From the NCBI GenBank assembly GCA_028023455.1, contig JAQFVV010000208.1, forward strand, positions 682,001-746,000: 64,000 nucleotides of DNA, written 5' to 3'. Below, one piece after another: positions 1 through 11,346 of the stretch; the stretch's first letter is position 1, and each line of letters begins with the position of its first letter. Made by a program: the position numbers and the translations under genes. Under the pieces are notes generated by a model, which did no database searches, was not told where the DNA came from, and saw nothing but the letters and a program-made list of their open reading frames with translations. Origin of the DNA: Epiperipatus broadwayi. Taxonomy: Eukaryota > Onychophora > Udeonychophora > Euonychophora > Peripatidae.

Positions 1-142
1 TGCATGGTTGGATTCAAGGTACTTTTGCTTGGATTATTGGTCTTGTTGAATGAATACATGATTTTGACCGGCACACATGTAAATGGGTTTGTTTTAAAAT
101 AGTTTAGTATAAGCTAAGATTTTTGTTCTCATGAATATATAT

Positions 143-990
143 ATATATAGCAGAATTTGATGTTTTCTTGCTAAATGGTATTGTGGATGAGAAGAAAAAA
201 TAGCTGCATTGTTATGTCTATCAGGCAGAGGGGTAATTGCGATAGTAAGTAAGTATTATGAATTACCTATAAAGGAGACAGCTATGAGTATGAGAGCAAG
301 TAATCTCTTGAAAGTGCTAAATGCTTTAATTTAATCGTTTATATTTTAGTAAATTAAAATTTTGCTTATAAATATATACGTTCTAGCTTCATTATCTGTA
401 CAAACAGCACATATATATATATTAGTCTATAAAGGAGACAATAGTATATGAGGATATTGTAAAAAAGTTGACCGATCATTTTAGCCCCAGTCAGTCGAAG
501 TACATAGCCCAGTTGTCTCTAAGAAACAGAAGTCAAGCAAAGGGCAAATCCATAAAATATTGCTAAAGGCAATTAGCAAAAGATTGCTTATATGGGAACT
601 ATGCGGATGAAATATTGCTCGATCAGTTATTATGGGGTCTGTTTGATGATAGTCTGAGAAAAAATCTGCTGTGTGATACAGATTTGAACTTTGAATCAGT
701 TATCAAGAAAGGGGTAGCTCATGAACTAATATTAGCAGAAGTGGCCTGTTTCAAAAATAAAACTGAAAACAAGGATATAGATGTGTGGAAAACAGATCGT
801 TAAGAAGTAGATACAATAAATGGATCAAAGAAATTGATTATTTGTTTGTGCTGCAGTAAAATAGGGGACATAGAAGTCAGTGCAAATTTCTGGGGGGAAA
901 GTGCGATAGCTGTAATGTAAAAGGACACTTGAAAAAGGTGGTGAAGGCGAAAGCCAGTCATCAGTGACAGAATAGTGTAAATTCAAATGG
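143..990 (+). pseudogene. gypsy gag pseudogene (capsid and zinc knuckles)
   Basis: Gag forms the capsid-like particle of an LTR retrotransposon. Recognisable stretches are FLLNGIVDEKKK near 155, VKKLTDHFSPSQSKY near 459, LLWGLFDDSLRKNLL at 627 and GVAHELILAE after it, all typical of Mag-like gypsy gag. From 844 to 960 two zinc knuckles can be read in shifted frames. The second shows CDSC, then VKGHLKKV with the last cysteine replaced by valine. Stops lie in both the linker and the knuckles, so no Gag could be made. The frame is also interrupted by a 146-bp insertion at 281-426. The longest open piece is 615-803 (62 codons). Family assignment rests on pattern recognition, not on an alignment. 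Confidence 0.75.
281..426. mobile_element. 146-bp insertion in gag with 14-bp target duplication
   Basis: The 14-mer CTATAAAGGAGACA occurs at 267-280 and again at 427-440, exactly flanking 146 bp of AT-rich, non-gag-like sequence that ends in a TA run. Removing one 14-mer and the insert joins two gag-like stretches (…LPIKET then YEDIVKKLTDHF), which supports a real insertion event. A variable target duplication of this length suits a target-primed retroelement (LINE, SINE or Penelope-like) better than a cut-and-paste transposon. No family can be recognised in the insert. Confidence 0.55.
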
Positions 991-1086
991 AAGTATAACA
1001 GATGATATGGTGAGCATAAATAATCTGGGAGCAAGTCTGAGTAATAAATTTATGTTAAAATTAGAAATTTTAATAGAAACATCAAA

Positions 1087-1353
1087 ATGGAAATTGATAG
1101 TGGATCGGGCATTTCATTGTGCTCAGTGAAATTATGGCAAGTGATTAAGGGAAAATGCACTGACATTCCTATTAGACAGACAAATATAAGAACTGTAGAT
1201 GTCAGTGGCATCAAATTGCCTATACTGGGCTATGCTATAGTGCCTATAAAGCATAAAAATAGGATATTAAAATTGCCGTCATACATAGTAAGAGAAAAAA
1301 ATCAACCCATTAATAGAGCAGAACTGGTTCCACAGGTTAAATATAAATGTTAA
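1087..1353 (+). pseudogene. gypsy aspartic protease remnant
   Basis: The open frame of 88 codons starts MEIDSGSGISL, the catalytic D-S-G loop of a retroviral-type aspartic protease, followed by a strand-turn pattern ending SYIVREKNQP. Family members continue with a conserved LLGR-x-W motif, but here the text decays to INRAELVPQ and stops. In a working element this domain cuts Gag-Pol. The same peptide start (MEIDS-SGISL) recurs in the element at 17.3-22.1 kb, so the two are related. No functional product is expected because upstream gag and downstream pol are broken. Confidence 0.8.
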
Positions 1354-1486
1354 TGCTGTGAATAATGTAGCAAGCAGTCCAATATGAAAAGTAAAGCCTA
1401 TGAGTGGTAAGATCAAGCTATAGCCGCTAGCACAAGAAGCAAAGGGAAAATATAAACATAGTGAGCAAAGAAAAAATGGTTAACAC

Positions 1487-1859
1487 AAGTTTCAGAATCA
1501 TAGCACCAGTATGTGGTAGAGAGAAATAAAACTTGGTTCAAAGAGGCAACAGTAAAGAATCTGTCAAATCAAGCAGAGATGATTAATGGTGAATATGATG
1601 GCATAAAAAGACACCACAAAAACCATCCTAGAGGATGAGGTAAACCAGTCACTTTGCAGGTGGAATGAAAAATCTGAAAAGAAAATGAGAAACCCTAAGA
1701 CAGCCATGAAATAAAAATGAGAATGTTTCGGGGGAATTGGTTGAAAAATATTAAGCTCGAAAAAACTCTTCAGAACAGAAAGTTGCAGAAGTAGAAAAAA
1801 CATCACCAGGCCTATTCGTGAAAACGTAAACTGGATAGACTTCGTGATTATGAGTAGCA
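1487..1859 (+). pseudogene. C-terminal tail of gypsy pol (integrase end)
   Basis: Fragments in shifting frames resemble the end of a K02A2.6-like polyprotein: ERNKTWFKEATVKNLSN, then GIKRHHKNHPRG (GPY/F-like region preceding an RRH motif), then a basic tail finishing KRKLDRLRDYE with a stop at 1857-1859. The tail lies about 25 bp before the polypurine tract, the expected position for the end of pol. The middle of pol is absent. Confidence 0.5.
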
Positions 1860-1897
1860 AGTTTAATAGGGTTTTTTTCTCTGAAGTGAGGGGAGAT

Positions 1898-2830
1898 GCT
1901 ATATTTTTTAGAAAATATATTAGGCTTTAGTAACTCGAGAGTTATAAGTTATAAAGCTAAGTTTTACATCAGAGAAAAAACAGTAATGAAATGTAAATAC
2001 ATATCTAGTCTAAAAAGCAATAGAAATATCACTAATAATTAATGGAAACATAAATATAAATAGATAGTTTTTAAAAAAGTAATGAAAAATAAATTTTGTA
2101 AAATAAAGGAAAATTTATTTTGATAATTTGAGTTTAAACCTAATTCAACAAAGAAAGATGGGTTGCAGATAAATTAGACTTAAACAGATAAAGATTGTAA
2201 GTTAAAAGCATTCTATAAAAGACTGCTGAAAGGTAATGGAAATGATTATTTTCAAGACCGGATATAACTCATGGATTTAAAATACCAACAAAACTGTGTA
2301 TTGTTAAAATCAAACCATTAATTATTTCAGGAGAAAACAAATGGAATAAATATTTGGAGCTAATTACTGTGGAATGCAAACGGACGTAATTAGAAGCCGG
2401 ATTCTTATCGGCATTGTAAAGATGCATTAATAAAATGGATTTACAGTTACATGGGAACGATAGGAATTTTTAAAATATCAAGCAAGGAGAAAACAATCTA
2501 AATAGTGCGTGCAAAAAAGAGCGTGCGTCATCAGCTTTTCTCCACTCATTGCGTGCTATTGTTGTTGCTGTCATAAGGATCTTTGAGAAAAGGTAAGGGA
2601 AAAGTGCCGTAGACTTTTTTGCAACGATGGAAATGTCCTAGAGCCCATGCCTCTTAAAGTCAAAGTCGGCTAGGGAAAATGTTTACAGACCTTACTGGTC
2701 TTTTTATGATTTGTGTATGCCTGAGGCTCATTTAGGATTGTGTTTTAAGTATTGTGACTGTAAACTTTTAGTATTCACTTAGGTCCACCACTATTGTAGT
2801 TTTTGGTGGCAATTATAGCATTGAAGATTT
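1898..2830 (+). repeat. possible 3' LTR of the first gypsy remnant
   Basis: The polypurine tract ends at about 1897 and the next bases are TGCTATAT, so a 3' LTR should begin here. The right end is a guess: sequence character changes near 2830. No second copy is available in the window for comparison, so length and integrity cannot be confirmed. Confidence 0.3.
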
Positions 2831-5054
2831 AGAACTTTAAATTAAGGGATAATTACTAATGTATATATAAAGTAACTATGGATCATTTAGTAAAATCTTC
2901 ATTGATGTGTATATATATAATAAATGTATTTATTCTTATTTAATAACATTTTGGGTAATTAATAATTTTATGATAATTGTTGGTAGTTTGCTTCATAGCT
3001 GAATACCTAACAATTTCTACATCATTGTTCAGGTTCAAAGAAAACATGTGAATCAATACAAAAAATTATGCATACATATAGAGTGATTGACAGTTTACTA
3101 TATATGTTTATACATATATGATTACTTTAAATGATTTGGACATTTTCACTGATAAGCATAGAAAAGGTATGTAAGGTATATAAGTAACAATGTGAAGGAA
3201 CTGACAATCCTTTAGTAAAATTTATAATATCAACATTGTTTGTGAGCAGAAATTGCAAATTTATTGAAACTCCACACATTCAAAACAGTATCACATGAAA
3301 AGATTTGCAGACTTTTCATCATAGTATTATCTCTAACCACAGATGCTTTGACTTAATGGTTGATTCAACTGCTAGTACTATATCATCTTTAACAGGAAGA
3401 TATCTTGCCACATTTTCATAATATTTATAAGTATCAGAAAGCTCGTTTACCACAATCTTAAAGAAGGCATTACTGAAACCAACGCAACCTATTTTACAGT
3501 GATTTCCCCATTCACCAGATCTGATGCCTGAAAAAATCTTATGTTTTGGCTGTTCTACTCTTACTATGCAATCAGGCTGATCTGAAGATGCATATCAGTA
3601 TTGTGATTGCACCATTTAGAGACCTTAGAAAGAGCACTAATTTTGATAGTTTGAGTCATTTTCCTTCATTTCTAACTTTTCAAAAAAAGTGTTTAATGTA
3701 TTTCAGAGTAATCATCTAAAAAATCTTAGGTAACTTTTTATGATCCATTTGTGAATAGTTACAAATACATAGATGTTATTTTATGTGTTTGTGAGTATAT
3801 ATTGCATAATATAAACTTAACCAAAAATGATGTAGTTCTAAATAACAAGTTATTTTAAACTCAAATTGAAAGGCAGATCAAACACTTTAAAACAACAAAA
3901 TAAAAATAATGAAATGAGGAGATTATTTTGATTGATTATTTGCACTTACTTAAAAATGAATATGGAATTTAAATTAAGTAAAGTAATAATAATATTTTTA
4001 TTCAAAAGTGATTTACTGAAATGAAAACATTTGTAAAACAGTTCATATCTTAAAAGTAATACTTGTGATTATACAGAAATCATATGAATTTTCTGATTAG
4101 TGAATATTATAGCATAGGAGGGAATCAGAAATAAAGAATTTATACTCTCTTATAGGAGCGATGAGGAGAATATGGATTTATCAGTAAAAATCCTAAAAGT
4201 TGAAAATTAATTTTTGTACTTATTTAATATATATATATATATTGTAAATTTAATAATAATTAAAGTTAAATTCTGTAATATGATGTTTATTGAAAAATAA
4301 CTGATTAATGGTAATTAACAAAAACAAAAAAAGGAAACAGCAAATAAAAAAACAAACTGATGTCGATGGAAAGATTTGTTCTCTCATTGTGCATTGACAA
4401 TAGCCTTTTATACTGTATAAAAAATAAGAAGAAGAAAAAGATATTAACCGAGAGTCAAAAGTGTACAGCAAGAGTATTGTGTAACTGATAAAATTAAAGA
4501 ATCCATGAAAACATGAGAAGATCCCCGAAGTTATAGCAATTATTTCTTGCCGCATAAGTTCATGATCATTATATGCTTTCAAAGAATACTGTTAAAGTAC
4601 TTTTCAGTGCTAATTTAAATACAGCTATAATGGTAAATTTTTTTGTATAATGGAAATGAATAACAACATGCTAAACCAACCAGAGTGCACCAGTTGAAGT
4701 CTGAACAATGTAGTTTCCAAACAGTGAAAAAATGCTGGTAGTGAGACCAGAAAAAGTAATGATGTAAAATGTAGTTATTAAACAGTAAAATTGCTTATTG
4801 GGTTTTAAAACTAGTCATGTTACTGAGGGATAGAATTGTCTTAAGGTGTGTGCTATAAATATAAATGAACCTATTCTTAGGTTCACTAAAATGAAGACTC
4901 TTGACTGAATTTCTTATGGTAATTGTTCTAATGTGGCGTTATTTGCTTAGAAGAATGATAAAATGCCTGTAGCTTCATAAGCAAAATAAGAATTTAAAAA
5001 ACAGAAGTTCACCAATTGATAAAAAGACTTAACAACGATTTTGTGATTTAAAAT
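2831..5054. other. unassigned AT-rich sequence
   Basis: No gene or repeat structure is recognised apart from one open frame listed separately at 3319-3594. The stretch 4250-4582 is open on the minus strand for 110 codons, but the peptide is low-complexity and hydrophobic with no family signature. I treat it as chance. Confidence 0.5.
3319..3594 (-). other. unidentified 91-codon open frame
   Basis: An open frame without an early start codon runs from stop to stop on the minus strand. Its peptide includes VRVEQPKHKIF, SGEWGNHCKIG and VARYLPVKDDIVLAVEST. Composition is more protein-like than its AT-rich neighbours: balanced charges, conserved-type residues W, H and C, and few Phe/Asn/Ile runs. 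It could be an internal exon, a transposon fragment or chance. I do not recognise the family. No convincing splice sites were established. Confidence 0.2.
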
Positions 5055-5455
5055 AGTAAAGAAAATGATCTTTTTAGATCTTTTTCAAACATTGAAAGCC
5101 ACACGTGGATCTAAAAACCAATACCATGACTATTAAACAGCAGGTCTACGATTTACAATATTTCATATAAATGAAGAGAATATTTTGATCATTGTAAATA
5201 CAAGATTTCAAGTGACTACTTTTAATAATATATCTATTCCACAATGATTGGCAAAGGAAATGTCTTTTTATATCTTTTTCAATCATTGGGAGCCACATAT
5301 AGATCTGAAAACCAATATCATAACTCTCTTGAATAGCAGGGATTTTTTTGTATGATGATGATATTTCTTGCAAATAAAGAGAATATTTTGACACAGTAAA
5401 TACAGGATTTCATATAATTACTTTTAGTAATATATCTATTCCATCCAGTCATTTA
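5055..5455. repeat. two-copy imperfect tandem duplication, about 200-bp unit
   Basis: The first copy (about 5055-5252) and second (about 5253-5455) share blocks such as TCTTTTTCAAACATTGAAAGCC versus its near-identical counterpart, AAGAGAATATTTTGA, and TTTTAATAATATATCTATTCC versus TTTTAGTAATATATCTATTCC. Many substitutions separate the copies, so the duplication is old. It lies just upstream of LINE fragment A and might be part of the same element, but no coding pattern was recognised. Confidence 0.6.
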
Positions 5456-5639
5456 GATTTCGATAAAGATATTGAAGTAAAACAGCTCTTTGTAATCTTA
5501 AAAATGAAAAGCTATGTATCCTGATGCAAAATCTGAAAAAACTTTTAAAATAGTTTTATGATATGTTAGTTTCAAAACTGTTAAGAGTTTTTTAGGATTA
5601 TTTAAACTCATGAAGTTATGTCTCCTGGATTGAAGGATA

Positions 5640-6560
5640 CTTTTAAAAGGAATAGACAAGAATGCAATAACTGTTATGGAATATCCTTGTTCCCTGTAGC
5701 AAAAATACTTGCAATTTTTTTGTTGAAAAGGTTGCTTTCAATCATAGATGATTAATTACCAGAGACTTATTGTGGTTTTAGAGAATCAAAAAACACTATG
5801 CATATGAATATTTTTGTCAAGAAAATGCAAGAAAGGTATGATATACTGCTTTTATAGATTTGGTCAAGATATTTTATTGGTTAATCAAAAATGTTTGTGA
5901 CAGTGTTTGAATTTAGTTGATTGTCTATCAAAGTTTGTATTGAATAGATTCTACATGATGAGTAAGAGATCACATTATTACTGCTGATGAAAAATCACAG
6001 GCATTCAAAATGAAACTAGTGTTAAGCAGAGGGTATTCTATCTTCAACTTTGTTTTACTTGACAATTGTCTTTGAAGGTAATTAAGATGTGGCATTGTAA
6101 AACAGGCATTAAGATTCATTATAGATTTGCGGGATCAAGTTTTTATTTTGAATAGACGTAAAGTAAAAACAAAAGCATTTTCTTTTTTTGAATATGTAGT
6201 CGATTGACTGAGGATTGTGCCATTCTTGTCATTTCAAAGCAAAGCTTACAGAATGCAATTAATATTAGGAATGCAACATATTAAGATTATTTAAATACTT
6301 CTTCTTGTCTAAAAAATGTGGATACTTCATCAGCTAATGATAAAAGAAAAATTTTCAGCAACTTTTACCTCAAATTTGAGAAAGTGAATCAGTTTGAATA
6401 TTTTGCTAGATTTATATGTAGAAAGTGAATTTGTATATGGGAATGCAATGCAGACTTTGTAATGCTGCTGCTGCAATTTAAAAAGTTAAAACAAAGTGTG
6501 TTTTGTCATGGTGATACAACTACTTCAGGTAAAGTAGTTGTATGTAGAGGTATTTATTCT
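5640..6560 (+). pseudogene. LINE family A reverse-transcriptase fragment (copy 1)
   Basis: In shifting frames on the + strand I read ISLFPVAKILAIFLLKRLL, LPETYCGFRESKNTMHM and FARFICRK, which match non-LTR reverse transcriptase blocks: the NYRGISLL motif, the LPESQCGFR motif, and the KYLGS motif downstream of the catalytic core. The order agrees with an RTE/CR1-type LINE ORF2. The catalytic YADD box is not legible and stops are frequent, so the copy is dead. Similar fragments occur at 48.5 kb and 57.7-59.2 kb in the same orientation. No 3' tail was identified. Confidence 0.65.
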
Positions 6561-8134
6561 GTCAATTAATTTACAAAAAGAATATTATCATCGTAGCATA
6601 AAGGCGCTGGAAATACCTCAATTAATACCCCCCCCCCCCCACCACATAATATTTTCAAAATATGATGACATTACCATAAAATAAAATTGGTATGATCTTT
6701 GTATTTCTGGATATATCTTCAATAGATTAAATGTGTGTGAAGCAATTGAATAGTAATGGAATTCCTAAAGATGTATTTACAGTAAATTGTAGCATGAATT
6801 TCATGGAAAAAGCAAACTCTGTGTACATTGTAATGATTATTTCAAATATTCTGTAAAGAAGTATGATAATGATTGTTTTTATTGGAAGGATGTGGTTACA
6901 ATGGAGAGGTACATGTAGGCATAGAATTGAAATCTTTTGAAAAAAAAAGTTCTGCAGAAGAGATTAAGGTAGTATTGCAAGACATTGATTAAGAAGGGTA
7001 AAAATAGTGTTTGATATGATGCAGGTAAATATATTTGTGATTCGCCGATTGGTTTTGCAAAATCTTTACCATTATTTTTTTTTTGTCTCATATTTTCTGG
7101 GGTTAGCATGTACCTATCCACTTATTAATGGCTGCTAAAGTTTTTTAATATTTTTAAAATTATAATTAAAAAGTCTTCATTATCAAAATAAGAGCTATTC
7201 ACATACATTTTGTTTAATTTTATGATTGAATTATTAATAATTTCAATAGGGAAAAAATCTTTGAAATTTAATTCGCTGTATAACAAAACATAACAATGGC
7301 TTTCAGAGGAAAACAGTAATTTGGTATTACTTTTACAAATCTTCACTAACATAACGCTGAATATATAAATCAGGTTAATATATTAAATAAATTACTAGTA
7401 TCAGTGAACCATTTGAAACAAAAATATTTATTTATTACACAATAACTATCTTTAAATTAGATGTTAATAAAATCCATCTCAACAAATTTTGTCCCAAATA
7501 GGTTTTAGCTTAGTTGTAAAAGTAACAGTCTGCGGAATTAGATATTTTAGATATTTCTGGAGGGTGGGGTGGAGGGGGTCAGTTTATTCAATTAATGGAA
7601 ATTGTTATGCAAATTATCACTTTTATGCTTGAAGGTCATTTGGCCCCTTTTTCCCTGAATAACTGGAAGTATAATTCATTTAAATTATTTACAATTTAGT
7701 TATATTAGCATTCAGAATATCTTTCATTAACAAAATAAAAAGTAGATTTGTTTCCTCTAATGTATTTGTGGTAAGTTTCATGGTTCAGTGTTAACATATT
7801 CTCTTTCCATGCTCTATCAGCTGCATTTAACAGGCGTAGGATTTTTCTTTCATATAGATGTCCCACAAACAACTCAATCAAACTTTTTATATTTATCGGT
7901 AAAGGGATATCTGACTATTCTAATATAGACAGTAAAACGAGGATGAAAAACTACTGTAATGCTCACCACTCTACATTTGGGAAGCCTGATAAATACTGCT
8001 TTCTCTTTCACTATTCCTCTAGGAAGGGCTATTGAAGAGACCCAAGCAGCTATATGTAGGATATTTTATGTATTTATGTAGGGGGGGGGGGGCAGTTTTA
8101 CTTAATGATTTAATTTTTTTTTTTTTTTTTGCAG
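6561..8134. other. non-coding sequence with homopolymer tracts
   Basis: This stretch holds a C-run at 6628-6640, a G-rich segment at about 7559-7580 and a G-run at 8081-8092. The minus-strand frames at 6879-7121 and 7125-7352 have no recognisable motifs. The sequence directly before 8135 is a long T tract that serves as polypyrimidine tract of the exon. Confidence 0.5.
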
Positions 8135-8241
8135 TATATACTCTGTTGGAAAGGTGCAAACAAGTAATTAGGAAAGCAGTAAAAATGGAGGACGTTCCAA
8201 AACTAGAAATTCCTCATATGTTGAAAGAAGAGTTGCTTCAG
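8135..8241 (+). CDS. candidate internal exon encoding a SOCS-box-like peptide
   Basis: A 107-nt exon is predicted between a strong acceptor (about 19 T followed by GCAG, ending 8134) and a donor CAG|GTGAAT at 8242. It enters in phase with two leftover bases and ends on a codon boundary. The peptide reads TLLERCKQVIRKAV then KMEDVPKLEIPHMLKEELLQ. Spacing and residues agree with a SOCS box (consensus around L-x-x-L-C-R-x-x-I-R, then LPLP-x-x-L-K-x-Y-L): C, IR, KL, P and L-K are in place, while the second leucine of the first helix is R and LPLP reads LEIP. SOCS boxes recruit Elongin B/C to cullin E3 ligases and end SOCS, ASB, SPSB and similar proteins. Neighbouring exons were not found, so the gene is unnamed. 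A chance AG-GT pair cannot be excluded. Confidence 0.55.
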
Positions 8242-10139
8242 GTGAATAAAATTCTTTAAAAATAGATGATTCTTTTTGTATATGTATCTTTTTTTTTAAA
8301 AGAATCTCTATAAAATTATGTATTTCTATTTTATATGTTAATAAAAATATATATTTTATTATCTTTGTTTTTTGTTGTTTTTTTTTTTAAATTTTTAAAA
8401 AAAGAAAATCTTTAGTATCACTATTTTATGTAAACATGCCTTAAACTATTTCTAAAATTGCATAATAGAAAGAGTTAGAACACATGTAATATCTACTACA
8501 ATTGTGATTTGGCTGTGACTGAGTTATTTATTTATTTAGCTTATCAATTTATTTTTTTAATAAACAATTTAACTTTTAACAAAGTATTATAAAAAAAACT
8601 ACCAGAAGATAGTTTCACTATAGGCTTCAATTTTGCCACACTAATTATAGATTTGACAATCATTAACTATATGGTTCATGTTTTGCACTTGTTCACATCT
8701 GCATTGATCCATGGCTAGAATATGACCATGATTTGTCCTGAATTCATTGATGAACTCCAGTAATGTCTAAGAAAATCAACTCTATCTGGCTTTACTGTTT
8801 TAACTGAAAAAATAAATTTAATAGAACTTCATAAGAAGTCTATTTTTAATGCCATAATTTTTCAATTGTAGATTCTTTGTTGAACATCCACAAAGGGGAT
8901 GATTTGAGATAAATCTTAGGTGACAGAACTATATCTTGAATTATTAGCAGATTAAATCTAATGAATAGCTTTTTATACATTTTCTGGGAGCAACTTTTGA
9001 TATTTGGTGGAGGAATATGTGAAAGAATAGGAAGTCATTACAAAGTAATTGATTTATGAAAACTGAATTATTAAGGAATATAATTTATCCAAATAGTTTT
9101 ATATGCAACTACAGTTTATAGTCAATATCTATGATATAGCACATACTAATAAATTACCAGTATCATTCAAGAGATTATAATCACACTGTGAAGTAGTATT
9201 AATAAATGCATAACAATAAGGAATAACTAAAAGCAATCAAATAGTTAATCATTTGGGAGATCGTGATGTTTGAACACAGGAAGTGATATTGAGTTTAGAT
9301 TTGTGGACTTTCAGCTCTTCATATTATCATGTATAAGCATGCTTGAGAAACAAATAATAGAAGGTGTAAAATTTATCCCAAAGACAAATCTCTCAGTTCA
9401 CTTTCTAGGAATTTCTCAGCCATCATCTTGAAAAAGCACTAAGTTCTGATTTCACAAATTCATTATCAATTTTTGTTAACTTGTTTACATTGACTCTATT
9501 TTTTATTATGATATGTATTTAGTCTGAAATCTAAAGATTCATTTTGATATTTTACAATAAGTCTATAGCCAAGGCTCTTCTCAACCATGCTAAAGTGTGG
9601 GCTCCTACTTGCAGAAGAGCCATATAACAATATTGAATTAGTAATTACACACGCAATTTCATATAAGCACTATAAGGCATCTAATAGGATTAATGATATG
9701 CTTGTAAAAGCAAATTGAAGACTTAATGTCAGTAATATGATACTTATGCACCAATGGTGGATCTGCATATATATATATATATTTGTAAACACTATAGCAA
9801 TTATCTCTAGATTATAGCAACTGCATTATCATATCCGACCAATAGTTGATAACAAGCTGCTATTTGAAATAAATACACCTTGAAGTCTTGTCAGTATTTC
9901 TTCATATCTAATTTTGTATAAATTATTTAATGAAAAATATCTAATGTTTATGTGACCAGAAATCCAAGTTCATGGTAAATGAATGTTTTAGCCACACAAT
10001 CTATGAACTCTACACTCATAGGAATATGATACTTTTCTTGCCTATTGCAATCTGCTTTTAGTGTGTATATGTGAATACACTGTGTAATGGGCGCAGTCCC
10101 CATTTTGATATATAGATTTTATTAATCTTTATGAGTACA
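8242..10139. other. presumed intron or intergenic sequence
   Basis: Downstream of the candidate exon the sequence is AT-rich with poly-T and poly-A runs. I see no second exon, no coding frame with a recognisable family and no clear mobile element. Confidence 0.4.
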
Positions 10140-10495
10140 ACCAGTGATGTACATTTTGTCACCATTAAACGTATATGTAACCAGAATATATATACATACC
10201 AGTAGAAATGAATTTAATATTTTTCTTATTTAAATTGCTAATGGAAGAGTCAATACCAGTGATGGACATTTAGTCTCTATTAAATGTATATGTAACCAGA
10301 ATATGGATACATACCAGTAGAAATGAATTTAATATCGTTTTATTTCCTTATTTAAATTACTAGTGGAAGAGTCACTACCAGTAATGGGCATTTAGTTGCC
10401 TTCGAATGTATATGTAATCAAAATACAGATGCATACCAGTAGAAATGAATTTATTATAGATTTATCTCGTTTAAATTGCCAATGGGAGAATAAAT
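10140..10495. repeat. three-copy tandem repeat, 115-122 bp unit
   Basis: Units start with ACCAGTGATG or ACCAGTAATG at 10140, 10255 and 10377. Each contains CATACCAGTAGAAATGAATT and ends with a TGGAAGAGT-like block (third copy TGGGAGAATA). Copies differ by scattered substitutions and short insertions. The array is too short to call a satellite. Confidence 0.85.
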
Positions 10496-10939
10496 ATATA
10501 TAATGACTTTACTATGTATCGTATTATTCACAAATCGGAAGGAATAGATGAGCACTAAAATAATATTAGTTATCTATTCACTCTATTTCTCCCATAAGGT
10601 TTAACTCTCTTAAAATCTGTTCAGTTTCCCGGGGTATTTATGAGCATCACCTTATCAACCTCGAGCCATTCTACTGATTACAGTTAGAATTTCACTGGGT
10701 AACCTTCATAGATCCGTTTCTCTTTTTTTTCTTTAGAAGGATTTGCTCTACCCGTTCTAATTCAGTATCTCGGGGAGGGTGGTGGTTGCACCATTGGAGA
10801 AAATGGACATATCACAAGCACGGAGATATAGTCTATAGCAGGGGGCAGAAACCTTTTAATAGTGTGGTGCCGAACCTATGTTACAATGTTATCCCACGTG
10901 CCAACATGATTTTACCAATCTTATTATATCATCAAAATT

Positions 10940-11036
10940 GGTTCAGTTATAATGGGCTTCAAAGTTATATATACTATTATAGTATATATTATACTACTAT
11001 ATAATATATACTTTTGAAGTTCATTATAACTGGATC
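10940..11036. repeat. subterminal hairpin inside the hAT element
   Basis: The left arm at 10940-10972 (GGTTCAGTTATAATGGGCTT…) pairs with the right arm at 11004-11036 (…AAGTTCATTATAACTGGATC), about 33 bp with few mismatches, around an AT-rich loop. It sits 100 bp from the hAT terminus. It may be a small inserted palindrome or a subterminal structure. Confidence 0.7.
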
Positions 11037-11346
11037 TTATATTATTGGACATTTCAGTATTTTAAAATACTTAGATCCTTTTTTTAAATTTGTAATTTTT
11101 AACATGCTTATAAAAATTATATTACAAATTATAAATTACAACTTTTTACCTATACAAAATATATAATTTAAATAAGAAAAAAAAAATCATGAATTCTAAT
11201 ATGATTAGCCATTTTTTATTATTAAAATAAATTAATGTGAATCTGGCCCTCAATTGCTCAATGTCAGATATGTAATTGGACACTTTTAGCTTCATGCATG
11301 CTTCTGAATGTTCAGGTGTTAGGCAACTTCTTACTCAAAATATTTT

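Larger units (their letters stand above)
143..1897 (+). mobile_element. Ty3/gypsy LTR retrotransposon remnant, internally deleted
   Basis: This is a decayed gypsy element read on the + strand. In order I see a gag region, two CCHC zinc-knuckle remnants, an aspartic protease, then an abrupt jump to the C-terminal tail of pol and a polypurine tract (AGTGAGGGGAGATG, about 1884-1897). Reverse transcriptase, RNase H and most of integrase should lie between protease and tail but are missing, so the pol body was deleted between roughly 1380 and 1490. Frameshifts and stops are frequent. The 5' LTR and primer-binding site are not recognisable and may lie outside the window. The parts resemble the K02A2.6-like (Mag-type) gypsy lineage, as do the two other gypsy elements here. 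It cannot encode its own mobility. Confidence 0.8.

Noticed and set aside
3480-3560. Mariner transposase motif (SPDLMP-like text on the + strand)
   Set aside because: Only one short motif fits; upstream and downstream mariner blocks and TIRs are absent.
4250-4582. 110-codon minus-strand open frame
   Set aside because: Low-complexity hydrophobic composition dominated by F, L, S and Y, as expected from chance frames in A/T-rich DNA.
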